Origin: Lysobacter changpingensis
Lineage (GTDB): Bacteria > Pseudomonadota > Gammaproteobacteria > Xanthomonadales > Xanthomonadaceae
Length of the DNA stretch: 64,000 nucleotides
Direction: 5' to 3'
NCBI RefSeq assembly: GCF_017308985.1
Contig: NZ_JADWPE010000002.1
Span: 248,001 to 312,000, forward strand
Under the pieces are notes generated by a model, which searched no databases, was not told the DNA's origin, and saw only the letters and a list, made by a program, of their open reading frames with translations. Position numbers and translations under genes: made by a program. Within the stretch, counting starts at the first letter, position 1. Every line of letters starts with the position of its first letter. Below, in pieces: positions 37,315 to 46,800 of the stretch.

Positions 37315-38517
37315 TTGAACCGCTCCGAATCTCCCGCTCCCGTCGACCGCCCCGTCCGCATCGCCCTGTGCGCGGGCGAAGCGTCGGGCGATCTGCTCGG
37401 CGCGGGCCTGATCGCCGAACTGCGCGAGCGCTTCCCCGACGCCGAATTCGCGGGGATCGGCGGCGACCAGATGCGCGCGGCCGGATTCGACAGCTGGTTC
37501 GACGCCTCCGAACTGGCGGTGATGGGCCTGGCCGAAGTGCTGCGCCACCTGCCGCGCCTGCTGCGCCTGCGCCGCGAGTTCCGCGAACGCCTGCTGGCGT
37601 GGAAACCGGATGTGTTCATCGGCATCGACGCCCCCGACTTCAACCTTGGCGTCGAACGCTGGCTGCGCGAACGCGACCTGCGCACCGTGCATTACGTGAG
37701 TCCGTCGGTGTGGGCGTGGCGCGAGAAGCGTGCCGGGAAGATCGGCCGCTCCGCCGACCGCGTGCTGTGCCTGTTCCCGATGGAACCGGCGATCTACGCA
37801 CGCCACGGCGTGGACGCGCGTTTCGTCGGCCATCCGCTCGCCGACGAGATGCCGCTGGAACCCGACCGTGACGCCGCCCGCCATCGGCTCGGCCTCGATG
37901 CGGCACGCCCCTTGCTCGCGCTCCTGCCGGGTTCGCGGGTGGGCGAGATCGAGCGGCTCGGCCCCGATTTCCTTTCCGCCGCCTCGCAATTGCTCGCGCA
38001 GGATCCGGCGCTGCAGGTCGTGGTGCCGATGGCGAACGAGCATGCGCGCGCGGCCTTCCAGCGCGTGCTGGCGGCGCATCCGGACAGCCTCTCGCTGAGC
38101 GCATCGCTGCAGGTGCTGGACGGCCAGGCGCGCACGTTGATGATCGCCAGCGACGCGATCCTGCTCGCCTCCGGCACGGCCACGCTGGAAGCCATGCTCG
38201 CCAAGCGGCCGATGGTCGTCGCCTACAAGGTCGCGCCGCTGACCTATTCGCTGGTGAAGGGGCTCGGCCTGTTGAAGGTCGACCACTACTCGCTGCCGAA
38301 CGTGCTCGCGGGCGAGCCGCTCGTGCCCGAGCTGATGCAGCACGACTGCACGCCGGACAAGCTCGTCGCCGCGATCGCGCCGTTCCTGCGCGATCCCGCC
38401 GCCGGCGCCGCGCTCGAACCGCGTTTCCGCGAACTGCACGAACAACTGCGGCAGGACGCGTCCGCGCGCGCCGCCGATGCGGTCGCCGAACTGATCGGAG
38501 CGCGCCATGTCGCATGA
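37315..38517 (+). CDS. lpxB: Lipid A disaccharide synthase
   Basis: A 400-residue GT19 glycosyltransferase joining UDP-diacylglucosamine and lipid X. The start is TTG at 37315. No in-frame ATG occurs before the conserved [18 protein letters not shown], and no clear Shine-Dalgarno is seen. A -10-like TATCAT at 37264-37269 may give it its own promoter. Other conserved parts are [36 protein letters not shown] and the C-terminal [18 protein letters not shown]. It overlaps rnhB by 11 bases. Confidence 0.96.
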   Translation: MNRSESPAPVDRPVRIALCAGEASGDLLGAGLIAELRERFPDAEFAGIGGDQMRAAGFDSWFDASELAVMGLAEVLRHLPRLLRLRREFRERLLAWKPDVFIGIDAPDFNLGVERWLRERDLRTVHYVSPSVWAWREKRAGKIGRSADRVLCLFPMEPAIYARHGVDARFVGHPLADEMPLEPDRDAARHRLGLDAARPLLALLPGSRVGEIERLGPDFLSAASQLLAQDPALQVVVPMANEHARAAFQRVLAAHPDSLSLSASLQVLDGQARTLMIASDAILLASGTATLEAMLAKRPMVVAYKVAPLTYSLVKGLGLLKVDHYSLPNVLAGEPLVPELMQHDCTPDKLVAAIAPFLRDPAAGAALEPRFRELHEQLRQDASARAADAVAELIGARHVA

Positions 38518-39196
38518 CGACGTCTCGCAGCCGGGTCCGCAGATGGCACTGGGACTCGCCGCACGCGACGGCGCGACGCTGCGCGTGGCGGGCGTGGACG
38601 AAGCCGGACGCGGCCCGCTCGCGGGGCCGGTGGTCGTGGCGGCGGTGGTCTTCGCGCCGGGACGCACGCCGATCAACGGGCTGGACGATTCCAAGCAACT
38701 CACCGCGCAGCGTCGCGAAGTGCTGTACGAGCGCATCATCGAGCGCGCGCTCGCCTGGCACATCGAGTTCGTCACGCATGAGGAAATCGACCGCCTCAAC
38801 ATCTACCACGCGACGATGGCCGGCATGAGCCGCTCCATCGCGTGCCTGCACCATCGCGTCGACGTCGTGCGCATCGACGGCAACGCGCTGCCGCGCGGCC
38901 TGCCGTGCGCCGCCGAGGCGTGGGTGAACGGCGACGCGCGCGATCGTTCGATCATGGCCGCGTCGATCCTCGCCAAGGTCGCGCGCGACCGCTACATGCA
39001 GTCGCTGCACGCGCGCTTCCCGCTGTACGGCTTCGACCAGCACAAGGGCTACAGCACGCCCGTGCACCTGTCGGCGCTGCGCGAGCACGGCCCCTGCCCG
39101 GAACACCGGCGCAGCTTCGCGCCGGTGCAGGCGGCCTGCCGCGGCGAGGCCGCGCCGCCGACCGTCGACGAACTGCCGCTGGCCGCGCTTACCTGA
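38507..39196 (+). CDS. rnhB: Ribonuclease HII
   Basis: A 229-residue nuclease that removes ribonucleotides from DNA and RNA primers. The catalytic acidic residues are in [15 protein letters not shown] (Asp31, Glu32), with further ones in [10 protein letters not shown] and [17 protein letters not shown]. The start overlaps lpxB. In relatives dnaE often follows; here rnhB ends seven bases from a convergent lipoprotein gene and dnaE lies 4.6 kb on. Confidence 0.97.
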   Translation: MSHDDVSQPGPQMALGLAARDGATLRVAGVDEAGRGPLAGPVVVAAVVFAPGRTPINGLDDSKQLTAQRREVLYERIIERALAWHIEFVTHEEIDRLNIYHATMAGMSRSIACLHHRVDVVRIDGNALPRGLPCAAEAWVNGDARDRSIMAASILAKVARDRYMQSLHARFPLYGFDQHKGYSTPVHLSALREHGPCPEHRRSFAPVQAACRGEAAPPTVDELPLAALT

Positions 39197-39203
39197 CGCG
39201 CGG

Positions 39204-39665
39204 TTACTTGATGATCACGGCCGGATCGACGGTCTTGCCGTTGGCCTGGATGCCGTACTTGATCTCGTCGCCCGGATTGCCGGTGATCTCGCTGGAGAGC
39301 TTGTAGCGGGTGGTCGCCTTCGCCGACCTCAGGTTGGCGATCTTCCTTCCCGTTCTCCTCTCGCTGAAGACGAGATTGAACATCGTCGTCCGGTCCGGTG
39401 GATCGCGCCACACCACGATCGTGCCGCTGTCGATGAAGCACTTGTTCGGCTCGGCCGAAGGCGTGCCGTCGGCCGCGTATTTCACGTCGACGTAGACCGT
39501 CGGGCCGCCCTTGCCCTCTTTCTGGTCCGGACACAGCACGCCGTCGTCCGCGGGCAGCGCGGCGGGGCTGACGGACGCCTGCATGGCCGAGCTGGTGCTG
39601 CACCCTGCCGCGAACGTGAGCGCAGCGACGGCGGCGACCGCCAGCGCTGACGGGATCGTTTTCAT
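39204..39665 (-). CDS. Putative lipoprotein of unknown function
   Basis: A 153-residue exported protein. The N-terminal signal ends in a lipobox-like LTFAAGC, so lipid attachment at Cys22 is predicted. The mature part is beta-rich with FIDSGTIVVWRDPP and ITGNPGDEIKYGIQANG, and no family is recognised. It starts 55 bases after the stop of the winged-helix/TPR regulator on the same strand and may share its transcript. It ends seven bases from rnhB, tail to tail, with no room for a separate terminator. Confidence 0.75.
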   Translation of the reverse strand: MKTIPSALAVAAVAALTFAAGCSTSSAMQASVSPAALPADDGVLCPDQKEGKGGPTVYVDVKYAADGTPSAEPNKCFIDSGTIVVWRDPPDRTTMFNLVFSERRTGRKIANLRSAKATTRYKLSSEITGNPGDEIKYGIQANGKTVDPAVIIK

Positions 39666-39720
39666 TGTTCTTCTCCTTGGGGATGGCGCCCGGGGGGAAC
39701 GGGCGGGGATCGACGGACGG

Positions 39721-41946
39721 CTACCGCGCCGCGCCGGGTTCGCGTTCGGATGACGGCTCCACCGTCGCGGTCAGCGATCGCAGCAGCGGCAACGCCTCGA
39801 TGCGCTGCTGCGGAATGCCGTGCTTCCGTGCGAAATCGATGTGCCGGCGTGCGGCGGCCGGATCGCCCAAACGCGCCATCGTCTGCGCGCCGAGCAGCGC
39901 GACCTCGCCGCGTTCGGTTCCCAGCGATTCGGCCTTGCCCAGCAGCGCGCGCGCCTCGCCCGCGCGGTCGAGATTGGCCGCGTACCACGCCACCAGCGCC
40001 AGGCTCTGTGCGTCGTCGGACTTGAGTTCGAGATAGCGCCGGCCCAGCGTCGCGGCCTGCTCGTACTGCGCGCGCGTCTGCGCGGCCGTGCTGCCGCTGG
40101 CGGTCAGCGCATCGCCCAGATTGCCCCAGGTGCGGAAGTCGCCGGGATCGATCTCGCTCGCGTGGCGGAACAGCGCGGCGGCCTGCTCGTAGGCGCCCTG
40201 TTCGAACTTCAGCGAACCCAGGTTGTTCAGCGCCTCGTAGCTCGGTTTGATTTCCAGCGAACGTTCGTACGCCCGGCTCGCTTGCTGCGCCTCGCCGCTG
40301 ATCGCGTACAGGCCGCCCAGGCTCGACCACAGGTCCGGGTTGTCGGGCGCGTATTCCAGCGCTTCGCGATAGGACGCGATCGCGCCGGCCAGGTCGCCGT
40401 TGACCATCAGGTGGTAGCCGCGCTTCTGCGCGACCCTTGGATCGCGCGGCGCCCATTGGCGCGCGCGTTCGAAGTACGCCATCGCCTGCTTGCCGTGGCC
40501 CTGCGTGCTCGCGACCGCGGCCAGGCCCAGGTACGCGTGCACGCGCAGCGCCGGATCGGACACCGCGCGCTCGTAGTAGCCGATGGCTTCCTTCGCGTTG
40601 CCCTGCGTGCGGTAGAGGTCGCCCATCGCCAGGCTGACCTCGCGCAGCGAGGGGTCCATCTTCGACGCCTGCTCACACGCGGACTGCGCGCGCGCGAACG
40701 CGGCGCTGTCGCGCGCATCCTCGAACCGGGTGATTTCCGCCTGGCAGATGCCCGCCTGCGCGCGCGCGAAGCCCGGGTCGATCGCCAGCGCGCCGCGGTA
40801 GAAGTTGATCGCGCTGTCGGCGCCGCGCGCATCGCCGCCGGCCTGCTCGCGCATGCGCTGCTCGCCCTTGAGGTAGGCGTCGTAGGCGGCGACGTTGCGG
40901 GTCGGCGTCAAACGCCGTGCCAACGACTGGCGCGCGGCCTCGATCTCGCCCGCCGGCAGCACGCCGACTAGCGCCTGCACCACTTCGTTCGCGATGTCGC
41001 TCTGCAGTGCGAACACGTCGCCGGTTTCCCGATCGTAACTATGGGCCCACAACGTGAAACCCGTGCGCGCATCGGACAAACGCGCGCTGATCCGCACGCG
41101 CGAGCCCTCGCGGCGCACGCTGGCGCCCAGCACCGTCGCCACGCCGAGCTGCGCGCCGAGTCGCTTCACGTCGACCTCGCCCCGGCCGCCCGGACTCGGC
41201 GCGGCCACCACCTTCAGCCCCGGCACGCCGGCCAGGGCGTCGATCATCTCCACGCCCAGGCCCTCGGCGAAGTAGTCCCCGCCCTGCCGCTCGCCCAGGC
41301 TGGCGAACGGCAGCACCGCGACCGAAGCGGCGGAGGGCGCCAGCACGCCCGTATCGCGCTGGCCGAACCAGTAGCCGGCGGCGGCGATCGCGAGCAACGC
41401 GGCGACAGCCAGCCACCAGCGTCGCTGGTCGGAGGTCTTGCGGCGGGTGGTGAAGTCGGCGCCGGCGGTCGGAACGGGCGCGGCGAACGGCGCGATCGCT
41501 TCGTTGGCGGCGACGGCCGCCGCCTCGGGCATCGCGTGACGGAGCACGGCGACCTCCTCGTGCTCCTCCGGCTCGGCCGCTGGAACGGGCGCGACGGACT
41601 CGTGCAGGTCGCCGATGAAGCGGTAGCCCAGCGCGTGCTGGGTCTGGATGTAGCGCGGGTGCTGGGAGTCATCGCCCAGGGCGTGGCGCAGCTGCGCGAT
41701 CACCCGCGTCAGCACCCCCGGCGTGACGTGGCGATGGCCCCAGACCTGATCGAGCAGGTCGTCGCGGCCGACCAGTTCGCCGGCGTGGCGCAACAGGATC
41801 AGCAGCACCGAGAACGCCTTGGGTTCGACCGTCTGCGGCGCGCCGGCGCGGGACAGGGTGTGCGCGGCCGCATCGACGAGGATGTCGCCGAATCGATACC
41901 GTTCGCCGTTCGGCCCGCCGTGGCCTGCGTTCCCGTGGGGGGTCAT
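39721..41946 (-). CDS. Membrane-anchored winged-helix regulator with TPR sensor domain
   Basis: A 741-residue CadC/ToxR-like one-component regulator. Residues about 15-115 form an OmpR-type winged-helix DNA-binding domain (RYRFGDILVDAAAHTL; TRVIAQLRHALGDD; YIQTQHALGYRFIG). A linker rich in Ala, Pro and Glu follows, then one membrane span (WWLAVAALLAIAAAGYWFG, about 177-195). The periplasmic part begins with a TolB-like N-terminal region (VAVLPFASLGE...FAEGLGVEMIDAL) and continues as many TPR repeats to the C-terminus. The signal and targets are unknown. The divergent DUF1232 pair and the downstream lipoprotein are natural candidate targets. Confidence 0.87.
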   Translation of the reverse strand: MTPHGNAGHGGPNGERYRFGDILVDAAAHTLSRAGAPQTVEPKAFSVLLILLRHAGELVGRDDLLDQVWGHRHVTPGVLTRVIAQLRHALGDDSQHPRYIQTQHALGYRFIGDLHESVAPVPAAEPEEHEEVAVLRHAMPEAAAVAANEAIAPFAAPVPTAGADFTTRRKTSDQRRWWLAVAALLAIAAAGYWFGQRDTGVLAPSAASVAVLPFASLGERQGGDYFAEGLGVEMIDALAGVPGLKVVAAPSPGGRGEVDVKRLGAQLGVATVLGASVRREGSRVRISARLSDARTGFTLWAHSYDRETGDVFALQSDIANEVVQALVGVLPAGEIEAARQSLARRLTPTRNVAAYDAYLKGEQRMREQAGGDARGADSAINFYRGALAIDPGFARAQAGICQAEITRFEDARDSAAFARAQSACEQASKMDPSLREVSLAMGDLYRTQGNAKEAIGYYERAVSDPALRVHAYLGLAAVASTQGHGKQAMAYFERARQWAPRDPRVAQKRGYHLMVNGDLAGAIASYREALEYAPDNPDLWSSLGGLYAISGEAQQASRAYERSLEIKPSYEALNNLGSLKFEQGAYEQAAALFRHASEIDPGDFRTWGNLGDALTASGSTAAQTRAQYEQAATLGRRYLELKSDDAQSLALVAWYAANLDRAGEARALLGKAESLGTERGEVALLGAQTMARLGDPAAARRHIDFARKHGIPQQRIEALPLLRSLTATVEPSSEREPGAAR

Positions 41947-42021
41947 CGGGAAAACCTCATGGTTCCCTCATCATCCGGAGCGGACGATGCGCAAAGGCGT
42001 GCACGGCCATCATGACTCATG

Positions 42022-42078
42022 GGAGGCGGGGGTGGAACCTGACCCCGCACCGGAAAAAACGGTGCCACCCTCCCCCGG
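42022..42078. promoter_or_regulatory. Nested inverted repeat in the divergent regulator/DUF1232 gap
   Basis: The inner stem GCACCG/CGGTGC with a GAAAAAA loop (42049-42067) is flanked by partly complementary GGGTG/CACCC arms. It lies within the 141-base region that must hold both divergent promoters. It could be an operator or a transcript structure just ahead of the 42088 gene. Confidence 0.4.
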
Positions 42079-42087
42079 AGTCCCGCC

Positions 42088-42726
42088 ATGAACGCCCTGT
42101 TCTCCACCGCCAACCCGCTCCCGAAGATCCTGCTGACGCCGTTCGACGGCCCGACCCGCCGCCGCTCGATCAACGGTTTCCAGCTCAGCCCGGCCGAAGT
42201 GGATCGCTTCAACACCTTGCTGGCCCGCGTCGGTGGCCACGCGCTGGAGACCGACCAGCTCGCCTCCGCCGGTCGCGAACTGTCCCGCCCCGGCCGGACC
42301 GACGCGGCCCCGCCGTGCATCCGCCAGCGCCTGCGCTGGATCGCCGCGGTCGAGCAGCTCCTGGCCGATCGCCGCTGGCAGCCGGCGAACGATGCGGTCG
42401 ATACCGCCGCCGCCATCGTCGGCTACGCGCGCAGCCGCGACGACCTGATCCCCGACTGGCTGCCGCAGGTCGGCCGGCTGGACGACGCGATCGTGGTCGA
42501 GACGGCCTGGCCGAAGCTGGCCGCGGAAGTGGACGACTACCTCGACTACGTCCGCGTGCGCAGCCACCAGGCGCACCGGCGCGACCGCACGCCGTCGGCG
42601 TTCGCCTTCTCGCGCGCCGACTGGGAAGAGGTCCGCTATGAGGAAGCCGTGCTCGCCCAGTACGAGAAGCGCATCCGCGAAACCAGCTTCCTGCCGGTCG
42701 CGGCGCCGATCTTCCGGGTGCATTGA
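42088..42726 (+). CDS. DUF1232 (YkvA-like) protein, paralogue 1
   Basis: A 212-residue protein of unknown function. Residues 118-136 (DDLIPDWLPQVGRLDDAIV) match the DUF1232/YkvA motif, which has the form D-LIPD-(I/L)P-(V/L)G-LDD. The ~90 residues before it are helical and have no recognised family. GGAG lies 10 bases before the ATG. It is paralogous to the gene at 43025: both share the spacing of the N-terminal helices, the DUF1232 motif and a following AWPxxAxExxDYxD block. No signal peptide is seen. It is divergent from the winged-helix/TPR regulator. Confidence 0.75.
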   Translation: MNALFSTANPLPKILLTPFDGPTRRRSINGFQLSPAEVDRFNTLLARVGGHALETDQLASAGRELSRPGRTDAAPPCIRQRLRWIAAVEQLLADRRWQPANDAVDTAAAIVGYARSRDDLIPDWLPQVGRLDDAIVVETAWPKLAAEVDDYLDYVRVRSHQAHRRDRTPSAFAFSRADWEEVRYEEAVLAQYEKRIRETSFLPVAAPIFRVH

Positions 42727-43024
42727 GTGAAGCAGGTCGCCTGCGACGCACCGCCGCGTGACCCGCTGAACGCCCGGCCATGGATGGCCGGGCGGGGCTT
42801 TCCGAAGCCCACATCGTCGCGCCATGGATGGCAACCACTTGCGCACCACGCATCAGACGGATTCACCCGGATAAACACGCACATCAAGCGAAAACCACCG
42901 TTCCCCGCACCGCACCATCAGGCGCATCATTGCCCTGCATCCCGCCTTCCCTGCGGCGGGACGGCCCGCGCGACGTCGCCGGCCGCGGCGCGGGTCCGGC
43001 CCTGGCCGGCGAGCGAGGTGTGCC
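42727..43024. other. Spacer between the DUF1232 paralogues with palindromic repeats
   Basis: No supported gene. It contains GGCCATGGATGGCC (from about 42777), a second CCATGGATGG near 42822, GGGCTTTCCGAAGCCC near 42797, and CCGCCTTCCCTGCGGCGG near 42950. Similar words occur in the gap after tsf (15226-15241 and 15353-15366), suggesting another dispersed repeat family. Confidence 0.4.
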
Positions 43025-43657
43025 ATGCGCATGTTCCATCCCACTCCCACCGCGCAGCCGCTGCCCTTCGACCACATGTACAGCGGCATGGGCGCGCGCG
43101 AGAACGCCGGCGCGATTCCGCTTTCCGACGCCGCCGTCGTCCAGTTCGACCAGCTCCTGCACGAGATCCACGCCGACGCCCCGCGCGTGAACGCCGACCG
43201 TCTCCAGCAGCTCGCCGCCTGGCTGCTGAAGCTTCCGACCGAACAGGCGCGCGAGGTGATCGAAAGTCGCCTCCAGAGCGTGCAGGAACTGCGCGCCCTG
43301 CTCGAGGACGAGGACTGGGACGCCGACGAAGCCGCGCATGCGCGCATCGGCAAGCTGCTGGCGTACATCGACCGCGAGGACGACCTGATCGCCGACCGCA
43401 TCCCGGTGCTGGGCCAACTCGACGACGTGCTGCTGATCGAACTGGCCTGGCCGGCCTTCGCCGAGGAAGCCGAGGACTACCGCGACTTCACCGCCTACCG
43501 CTACGCCCACCACCCCGCCGGCCGCGCCGACGAACGCCGCGCCGCCTGGGTCCGCGAACGCCTGGACGAGGTCGCGCTGTGGCAGCACGCGATGTGGGTG
43601 CGCGAGCAGCATTACGCGCCGTGGAATCTGCCGCGGGGGTTGTTCAGGGTTTCATGA
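43025..43657 (+). CDS. DUF1232 (YkvA-like) protein, paralogue 2
   Basis: A 210-residue protein. Residues 119-137 (DDLIADRIPVLGQLDDVLL) carry the DUF1232 motif. The flanking segments align with the 42088 gene (IPLSDAAVVQFDQLL with FQLSPAEVDRFNTLL; LAWPAFAEEAEDYRDF with TAWPKLAAEVDDYLDY). The ATG has GAGG nine bases upstream. The function is unknown; some family members are membrane-associated, but no strong transmembrane helix is obvious here. It is followed by a large inverted repeat and then dnaE. Confidence 0.75.
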   Translation: MRMFHPTPTAQPLPFDHMYSGMGARENAGAIPLSDAAVVQFDQLLHEIHADAPRVNADRLQQLAAWLLKLPTEQAREVIESRLQSVQELRALLEDEDWDADEAAHARIGKLLAYIDREDDLIADRIPVLGQLDDVLLIELAWPAFAEEAEDYRDFTAYRYAHHPAGRADERRAAWVRERLDEVALWQHAMWVREQHYAPWNLPRGLFRVS

Positions 43658-43659
43658 AG

Positions 43660-43757
43660 CCGGACCGGGGACCGGGAACCCGGGACTCGTGGAAAGGCGA
43701 AAAGCGCGCGGCGCTCCTGATTGTTCCCGGTCCCCGTCCCGGGTCCCCGGTCCCGCG
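43660..43757. repeat. Large imperfect inverted repeat upstream of dnaE
   Basis: The left arm (43660-43687) is made of CCGGGGA/CCGGGAA-type words. The right arm (43723-43757) is its imperfect complement (TTCCCGGTCCCCGTCCCGGG and on). The loop contains GGCGAAAAGCGC. It could act as a terminator or RNA-processing site between the DUF1232 gene and dnaE. Confidence 0.6.
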
Positions 43758-43807
43758 CAAATGCAAGTCTGCGCAGCACGCGCCGGTGCTGATAACCTGC
43801 CGTCAGC

Positions 43808-46800
43808 ATGTCCGCAGTCCCCTTCGTCCACCTCCATCTCCACAGCGAATACTCGCTCGCCGACTCGACGATCCGGATCGGCGAGCTGGTGAAGCGCTGC
43901 GTCGCGCTTTCGCAGCCCGCGGTCGCGCTGACCGATCTCGACAACCTCTTCGCCGCGGTCAAGTTCTACAAGGCCGCCGAAGGCGCCGGCATCAAGCCGA
44001 TCATCGGCGCCGATGTCGGCCTCGCCGACGGCAACGAAGCCGCCTCGCGCATGACGCTGCTGTGCCGCGATCGCGCCGGCTACCTCACGCTCTCGCGCCT
44101 GCTGACGCGCGCGTGGATGGAGGGCCATCGCACCGATGGCGTCGCGCTTCGCCCGGAATGGCTGCGCGAGGACAACGGCGGCCTGTTCGCGCTGGCCGGA
44201 CGGCAGAGCCTTGCCGGACGCCTCGCGATCGGCAACCGCCACGAACTCGCCGAAGCCTGGCTGATGGACTGGCGCGGCGTGTTCGGCGAACGACTGCACC
44301 TGGAACTCACCCGCACCGGCCGCGATGGCGAGGACGCGTTCAACGCGTTCGCGCTGCACGCCGCCGTCGCGCGCTCGATGCCGGTCGTCGCCAGCAACGA
44401 TGTGCGCTTCATCGACGCCGAAGGCTTCGACGCGCACGAAGCGCGCGTGTGCATCGCGTCGGGCCGCGTGCTCGACGATCCCAAGCGGCCGAAGGACTAC
44501 AGCGCCGAGCAGTTCCTGAAGTCCTCGCAGGACATGCAGGCGCTCTTCCACGACGTGCCCGACGCGATCGACAACGCGTTCTCGCTGGCGATGCGCTGCA
44601 ACGTCGAGATGAAGCTCGGCGAATACGCGCTGCCCGCCTTCCCGGTGCCGAGCGAGCACACCATCGAGAGCTGGCTGCGTGGCAGCGCGCGCGACGGCCT
44701 CGCCCGGCGCCTGGAGAAGAACCCGCTCGCGCCCGGCAAGTCGCGCGAGGATTACGACGCGCGCCTGGAAATCGAGCTGGACGTCATCATCAAGATGGGG
44801 TTCCCCGGCTACTTCCTGATCGTGGCGGACTTCATCAACTGGGCGAAGGACCACGACATCCCGGTCGGTCCGGGCCGTGGTTCGGGTGCCGGTTCACTGG
44901 TCGCGTGGGCGCTGGGCATCACCGACCTGGACCCGCTGCCGTACGACCTGCTGTTCGAGCGGTTCCTCAACCCCGAACGCGTGTCGATGCCCGACTTCGA
45001 CATCGACTTCTGCATGGACCGGCGCGATGAAGTCATCGACTACGTCGCGCGCAAGTACGGGCGCGATCGCGTCTCGCAGATCATCACCTACGGCACCATG
45101 GCCGCGAAGGCGGTGGTGCGCGACTCCGGCCGCGTGCTCGGCCACCCGTACGGCTTCGTCGACGGCATCGCCAAGCTGATCCCGAACACGCTCGGCATTT
45201 CGCTCGACGACGCGCTGGGCGAATCGGATGCGGCGAAGTCCGACAACACGCTCGCTTCGGCCGACCTGATCCAGCGCTACCACGCCGAAGAAGACGTGCG
45301 CGACCTGTTGGACCTGGCACGCAGCCTGGAAGACCTCACGCGCAACGCCGGCAAGCACGCCGGCGGCGTGGTGATCGCGCCGAGCCCGTTGTCCGACTTC
45401 TGCCCGCTGTTCGCCGAACACGACGGCGAGGGCCGCGGTCGCAACCCGGTGACGCAGTTCGACAAGGACGACGTCGAAGCGGTCGGCCTGGTGAAGTTCG
45501 ACTTCCTCGGCCTGCGCACGCTGACGATCATCGACTGGGCGGTGAAGGCGATCAACAAGCGCCTGGCCGATGCCGCGGCGAAGGGCATCGACGCCGGCCC
45601 GGCGATGAACCACACGTTCAAGAACGTCGCCACGCCGCAGTTCGACATCACCGCGCTGCCGCTCGACGACAAGCTGAGCTACGAGCTGTTCGCGCGCGGC
45701 GACACGGTGGCGGTGTTCCAGTTCGAATCGCGCGGCATGCGCGAACTGCTCAAGCGCGCCAGGCCCGACACGTTCGAGGACATCATCGCGCTCGCCGCGC
45801 TCTTCCGCCCCGGCCCGCTGGGCTCGGGGATGGATCGCGAATGGGTCGATCGCAAGCACGGGCATACCGAGGTCACCTACCCGCATCCGTTGCTGGAACC
45901 GGTGCTGTCGCCGACCTACGGCGTCATCGTGTACCAGGAACAGGTGATGCAGATCGCGCAGGTGCTGGCGGGCTACACGCTCGGCGGCGCCGACATGCTG
46001 CGTCGCGCGATGGGCAAGAAGAAGCCCGAGGAGATGGCGAAGGAGCGCGCCAAGTTCGAGGCCGGCTGCAAGGAGCGCGGCATCGATCCGAAGACCTCCT
46101 CGCCGATCTTCGACCTGATGGAGAAGTTCGCCGAGTACGGCTTCAACAAGTCGCACTCGGCGGCGTACGCGCTGGTCGCCTACCAGACCGCATGGTTGAA
46201 GGTGCACTACCCGGCCGAATTCATGGCCGCGGTGCTGTCGTCCGACATGGACAACACCGAGAAGGTCACCAGCTTCCTCGACGAATGCCGCGTGATGGGC
46301 CTGAACGTGCTGCCGCCGGACGTGGACGCGTCGGCGTACATGTTCGAGGCGAAGGACGCCGCCACGATCCGCTACGGCCTGGGCGCGGTGAAGGGCGTCG
46401 GCCGCGGCGCGTGCGAGGCGATCGTCGAGGCGCGCCGCGCCGGCGAATTCGCCGACCTGCTGGATTTCTGCAAGCGCGTGGACAGCGGCAAGCTCAATCG
46501 TCGTGCGCTGGAAGCGCTGACGCAGGCGGGCGCGCTCGACAAGCTCGGCAAGAACCGCGCGAGCATCATGCTGCAGCTGCCGGAAGTGCTGAAGGCGACC
46601 GACCAACTCGCGAAGGAACGCGAAGCCGGACAGGTGTCGCTGTTCGGCGGTTTCGAAACCGCCGCGCCCGCGCTGCACCTGGACCTGCCCGAAACCGACG
46701 AGTGGCCGCTGACGCAGATCCTGCACGGCGAGCGCGAAACGCTCGGCCATTATCTCAGCGGCCATCCGTTCGACCCGTATCGCGAGGAAGTGCGCGGGCT

